This document shows positions 60,066-64,000 of a stretch of DNA of 64,000 bases, piece by piece; positions within the stretch are counted from its first letter, which is position 1, and every line of letters begins with the position of its first letter. This DNA is from Brachynemurus nebulosus (Eukaryota > Arthropoda > Insecta > Neuroptera > Myrmeleontidae). Location of the stretch: assembly GCA_035578155.1 (NCBI GenBank), contig JAPWDM010000011.1, positions 18,466,185-18,530,184 of the forward strand, written 5' to 3'. The notes below the pieces were generated by a model. The model worked only from the letters and a program-made list of their open reading frames with translations. It was not told the DNA's origin and made no database searches. The position numbers and the translations under genes were made by a program.

Positions 60066-60464
60066 TAGGGATGTTATGGATATCCATAACCGTAACCGAA
60101 ACTACCGGATATCCGAAATAATTAAATATCCGGAACCGAAACCGTATCCGAAAACAAAAGTTTCGGATTTGTTTCGGATAATAACAGACAATTGTCGTTG
60201 GAAAAATGAATTTAAATCGAAGCAAGTTTTTGGTGCATGTATTTCTTTTAATAGATTTCCGTTGATTCGTGTTTGATGTTCATTTTTAGGGTAAAAATTT
60301 CCCCTGTTTTCTAAAAAAAATGTTTATTAAAAGCAGTTATCCGTAACCGTATCCGAAACATTATCCGATATTATTACGTATCCGTAACCGATCCGAAACC
60401 GAAAAAAATGTTTTTATATATTCGCATCCGTATCCGTATCCGAAGTTTCATATCCATAACATCC
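60066..60464. mobile_element. hAT-like MITE made of TATCCG repeats
   Basis: Left TAGGGATGTTATGGATATCC, right CATATCCATAACATCC, flanked by CTCTAAAC (60058-60065) and GTCCAAAC (60465-60472). The paralogous stretch at 60735 reads ATTCCGAACATATT without the insert, confirming the empty site. The interior is almost entirely degenerate (A)CCGNATCCG words on both strands. Confidence 0.75.
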
Positions 60465-61297
60465 GTCCAAACATATTGCAACTGTTAAAACCTACTTTTC
60501 GTTATCGAAAATTATCGACACTGAGTTATTTTTCATAAATTGATTATAATGGCTTAATTTATACTCCATTGTCCCACTGATCTGGTCAGCAAAAGAATTT
60601 TTTCAAAAAAATTAGTTTTCGATACTTTTTGTAAACGTTAACATTTGATCGTAAATATCTCGAAAACGGTGCATCGTAGCTCAAAAAGAACGAAATTTTT
60701 GAAGGTTTAAGCGAAGCAAGTTGTGAGCATTCCGAACATATTTGGACTGTCAAAACCTACTTTTCGTTCTCAAAAATTATCGATATCGAAAATAACGGTA
60801 TTTTTAAAATTTAAATATCTAAATTTCTACATATTCGTTATCTGCTGTATTATAAAATTCTCTAAAATTTTTAGTGGTTTTTATTTCCAGAAAAAATGAG
60901 TCAAACTGATAATTTTTAATTTACCGTTTTGTAAAAGTTGTACTTTTCAATAAATGGGCGTTTTTCTTTACATCATTTATCGTTTTCATATCCTTTTACA
61001 TATTTACTTCGTTATACAACTCAAAAAGTGATTTCAGTAGGCGAGAAATATGTTGAAACACTCAGTTTCACCCATTTAACATTTAGCCCCACCATGGGGC
61101 TAAATGGTAAAAGAATTTAATTTCAGAAAAAAAGAAAAAGCACGCATTTTTCGTGAAAACATCACAAACTTCATCATGAAAAGTTGTTGAGGATTAATTT
61201 CTCAACAAGATAATTGTGTTTTATATTATATGTTTGAGGATTTAATGCTTCAAAAAAAATATTTGTTAAAAATTTACCATTTAGCCCCAGTCTCTCC

Positions 61298-61814
61298 TAT
61301 TTAATTACAAAATGTAATGTTAAATTTTATTTTTAAAGTTATTTTCCAAAATAAATTTAATTGTACCAAAATTTTTTACACGTTTTATAAGAATAAAGTT
61401 TGGAGTCATAACTCGAGAATATTTATTCTATATGTAAAATATCAGCTGCTATCAGTAGACCAATAAACACTATTATAGTAAACTAAGAGCGCGTAAAGCC
61501 AGTTTAAAAGCTACTTCATTGAAGCATCTAGTGGGTGTAATATGAGGAACATAATGAATGTGCTGTCTATTATTCACTAAACAGGACCATATTTATTGCA
61601 AGACATAATTTGTATAAATATGTATTTAAAAATAAAGCCAATAACGTTTCTTTTTTCAAAATTTTGCAGTTTTTTCTCAACAAAAGTTAAATTTTATTGT
61701 CAATATTATATTTTAACAATAAAATTATTCAAGAAGGAACTAATAATTGTTACTACGGATGCGATGGCTATCGCACTGACTACAATTAAACAAAGTTGAT
61801 CGTATCTTGAGACT
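61298..61814. other. AT-rich non-coding DNA
   Basis: Nothing recognised. Confidence 0.55.
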
Positions 61815-61992
61815 TTCTTTATTCATTGATTGAGAGAAAAATAAATTTAAAATTTTGAGTTTTTCAACTATAGTTTTTAAACTACATGGAACTTTGTAAA
61901 TTTGAAGATAGTATTCTACTCGTCCAGTGCTTCTGCATAACTCATTAAATTTAACTAAATCTTCTACCATTTATCAGCAACACCCTGTAAAC
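61815..61992 (-). repeat. ACAGGGTGT-ended repeat, copy 2
   Basis: On the minus strand it starts ACAGGGTGTTGCTGATAAA and aligns with 51659-51835 (GCACTGGACGAGTAGAATAC; TGTAGTTTAAAAACTATAG). Confidence 0.55.
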
Positions 61993-63041
61993 CAGTGTAC
62001 GTATACATGTAATTCTAGTTACATATTTATTATATTTGATATAAGAGAATGTACATATTACCAGATATTACATTTACATATACAACAATAATATGTAAAA
62101 GTATTATAAAGATTGAATGCACGAATTTTATAATACTATTTATACCATTTATACAGTGCATATATGTAGATGTATATGATTGTGTAGGTCAGAAGTCAGA
62201 ACCAGTGATTTTCAAACAAAATTTTACAGAGTTTGAAGTGTTATATATGAATTTATATCTTAGCTGTCAGTGAAGTCAAAATAAAAAAAAAAAATATATA
62301 AAAAAACAAAACAAAAAAGACAAGATGAATTATTTTCTTGCTTTTTCGTGCTTAATCTGTATACTTACTAAATTAGAGCCAAGCCTCAGCAATATTCTTT
62401 GAATACATTATCTCAAGAATACTTCGACAATGAGCATTAGCGCCAAAAAAATTATTCCAAATTCAAAAATTAGGGACTTATTGTAAACACTATTATCTTC
62501 AAACTCTGTTTAAAAAAAAAAAAAAAATTTACCTTGCCTACTGAAAACTAATAATCCAATCGATTTCAAATTTTGAGTTCTTATGTTGTTATGGCAATAG
62601 ACAGGGCGGAACAAAAGATTTTGTATCCATTTTTTTTTATTGTTGAACAGTCGAATATTTAGCACTTCAGCTACATTTTTTAGAGTGAGTAGTGGAAAGA
62701 CATGTACACTGACCAAATTAGACCAACCCAATTTTCCGACAGATTTGTTCTAGACAAAAAAGTAGGCCCACTAGGCTGTACGCAGATACACAAATAGGTA
62801 GTCTTACAAGGCACAGACAAAAACTATAAATAATGATTAAGCCCCGATCCACACTATCGTACCACTCTCGGTACTGTATCGATACGCTTTTCCCTTAAAA
62901 AAAAAGTTTAAAAACCACTGATTAAATGTTGCATATGTATGTAAAAGTACACGTATGAAAATCAATAAATTCTTAGTTCCCTTTTTTGCATCATAATTTC
63001 ATATTTACTATAATATACATATTTTAGTTTTTATATTTTAT
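61993..63041. other. non-coding with a Harbinger-like end
   Basis: TAA then GCCCCGATCCACACTATCG at 62841 and GTACCACTCTCGGTAC at 62859 resemble the fragment at 1792-1872; the other end was not found. Otherwise AT-rich, no gene. Confidence 0.45.
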
Positions 63042-63524
63042 AAATCCTACAAAACACAGATATTTGGGAATATCTGTACAAAAATGACGCCGAGAATATT
63101 TTGTGTTAACATTTTAATGTTTAAAAAAATAGTTGAAATCCATTGTTATGCCGAGAATAGGTGTAAATAATTATGCTTTGGTACAGGGACTATTTAAAAA
63201 AATAATCCAAAAGAAAAAATTACAACAAATTTCCGGAATGAAAACTTTTGTTGTTCTCGGCTCTAATTTTTGCTTGATATTGAATAAAAGTAAAAAAAAT
63301 TTGAGCCAAGAACAACAAAAGTTTTCATTCCGGAAATTTGTTGTAATTTTTTCTTTTGGATTATTTTTTTAAATAGTCCCTGTACCAAAGCATAATTATT
63401 TACACCTATTCTCGGCATAACAATGGATTTCAACTATTTTTTTAAACATTAAAATGTTAACACAAAATATTCTCGGCGTCATTTTTGTACAGATATTCCC
63501 AAATATCTGTGTTTTGTAGGATTT
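63042..63524. repeat. 483-bp near-perfect palindrome
   Basis: Arms of about 225 bp, apparently identical for over 210 bp, run from AAATCCTACAAAACACAG to CTGTGTTTTGTAGGATTT around a loop of about 20 nt (63271-63291). No TSD is evident. Apparent frames inside (e.g. 63133-63372) simply run through the fold and are not a gene. It could be a foldback MITE, a hairpin-RNA locus or an assembly artefact. Confidence 0.9.
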
Positions 63525-63654
63525 GACTTATTTTTGTTTTGCTTTTTGTTAAACAGTAAAATATTTACAGCTTTCTACTGGTGTATAATGTATATATTTT
63601 CTACATCTGTTAAAATATACCTTAATTTTTCATTACTCTGTATAAACTGTAGAC

Positions 63655-64000
63655 CAGCGGTTTCCAAACTGGGAGGCGCGCAATGTCCACCAGGGGGGCG
63701 TAGGTTAATTGTAAATATCGTCGTCGTTTTGATAAAATCATGGTTTTAAGAATAAGCGCGCAAATATAATTACCAAATAATGGACATTTTATATTAAGGA
63801 GTTACATACATGGGTCTTTTTAGCAAAAAAAAAAAAAAAACAGTATTTTTTGATTTTTTTTTATATAGATATAATTTAATTAAGAAAATATAATTTATTT
63901 CAACTTTTGGCATATTATAAATTATTTTGGGACACTGAAGAAATTTCCGTGAAAAAAAAAAAATAATTAGACCATTGACAGCTAGTTTTTGAAAATCGCT
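63655..64000 (+). mobile_element. hAT left end, continuing past the window
   Basis: CAGCGGTTTCCAAACTGGG, then GGCGCGCAATGTCC and CAGGGGGGCG, a well-known hAT left terminus. The right end and TSD lie outside the window. What is visible after 63720 is AT-rich without a frame. Confidence 0.75.

Larger units (their letters stand above)
59129..61297. mobile_element. GGGGAGACTGGGGCT-ended element
   Basis: TA then GGGGAGACTGGGGCTTAATG at the left; CATTTAGCCCCAGTCTCTCC then TA at the right. The motif GGGGCTAARTG recurs inside at about 59931, 59961 and 61095. A 130-bp direct repeat (GCGAAGCAAGTTGT ... CCTACTTTTCGTT) is at 60038 and 60712. It holds two later MITEs. TA target suggests Tc1/mariner-like biology, but no transposase is visible. 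Confidence 0.75.

Noticed and set aside
63133..63372. 79-codon frame in the palindrome
   Set aside because: It passes through the loop of an inverted repeat, so its second half is just the complement of the first.

Overview
This is AT-rich, gene-poor nuclear DNA, almost certainly from an insect. The signs are tRNA-headed SINE sequence, a mariner with a recognisable transposase, piggyBac, hAT and PIF/Harbinger-type MITEs, a short run of CCTAA units (the insect telomere word TTAGG), and long (TA)n tracts. I find no host protein-coding gene, rRNA or CRISPR. All open frames are short; most are chance frames or translated microsatellite, and only three have real ancestry, all in transposase remnants. 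I cannot name the species.

The window is a layered graveyard of mobile elements. Many can be bounded to the base by terminal inverted repeats (TIRs) and target-site duplications (TSDs). From left to right: a piggyBac MITE (1151-1576), a pogo-type element holding a second element (2356-3445), a hAT MITE (3959-4338), and a foldback element with arms of about 510 bp (4610-6534). Next comes a 2.5 kb element carrying microsatellites and a 120-bp minisatellite (6571-9046), followed by quiet AT-rich DNA to about 16.6 kb. A dense MITE zone covers 16.6-28.4 kb, including a hAT with a zinc-finger remnant and two internal insertions (22144-23135). A tRNA-derived SINE lies near 28.9 kb. The second minisatellite element is inverted at 30697-33552, and a deleted mariner sits at 35274-36211. 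A hAT transposase tail is at 39.7-40.2 kb, and scattered repeats fill 41-48 kb. Two more members of the minisatellite-element family follow (48411-48973 and 51868-56889). The second is split by a 4.5 kb hAT that itself holds further elements. A 2.2 kb GGGGAGACTGGGGCT-ended element with two insertions follows (59129-61297), then a 483-bp near-perfect palindrome (63042-63524) and the left end of another hAT at the edge.

No genes work together here. The most informative content is a four-member repeat family with fixed ends and exchangeable cores (Helentron/DINE-like by structure, class unproven), the insertion chronology shown by nesting, and several long perfect hairpins that would fold into dsRNA if transcribed. 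I found no convincing new biological system; the strongest candidates for something undescribed are the modular minisatellite family and the 483-bp palindrome.
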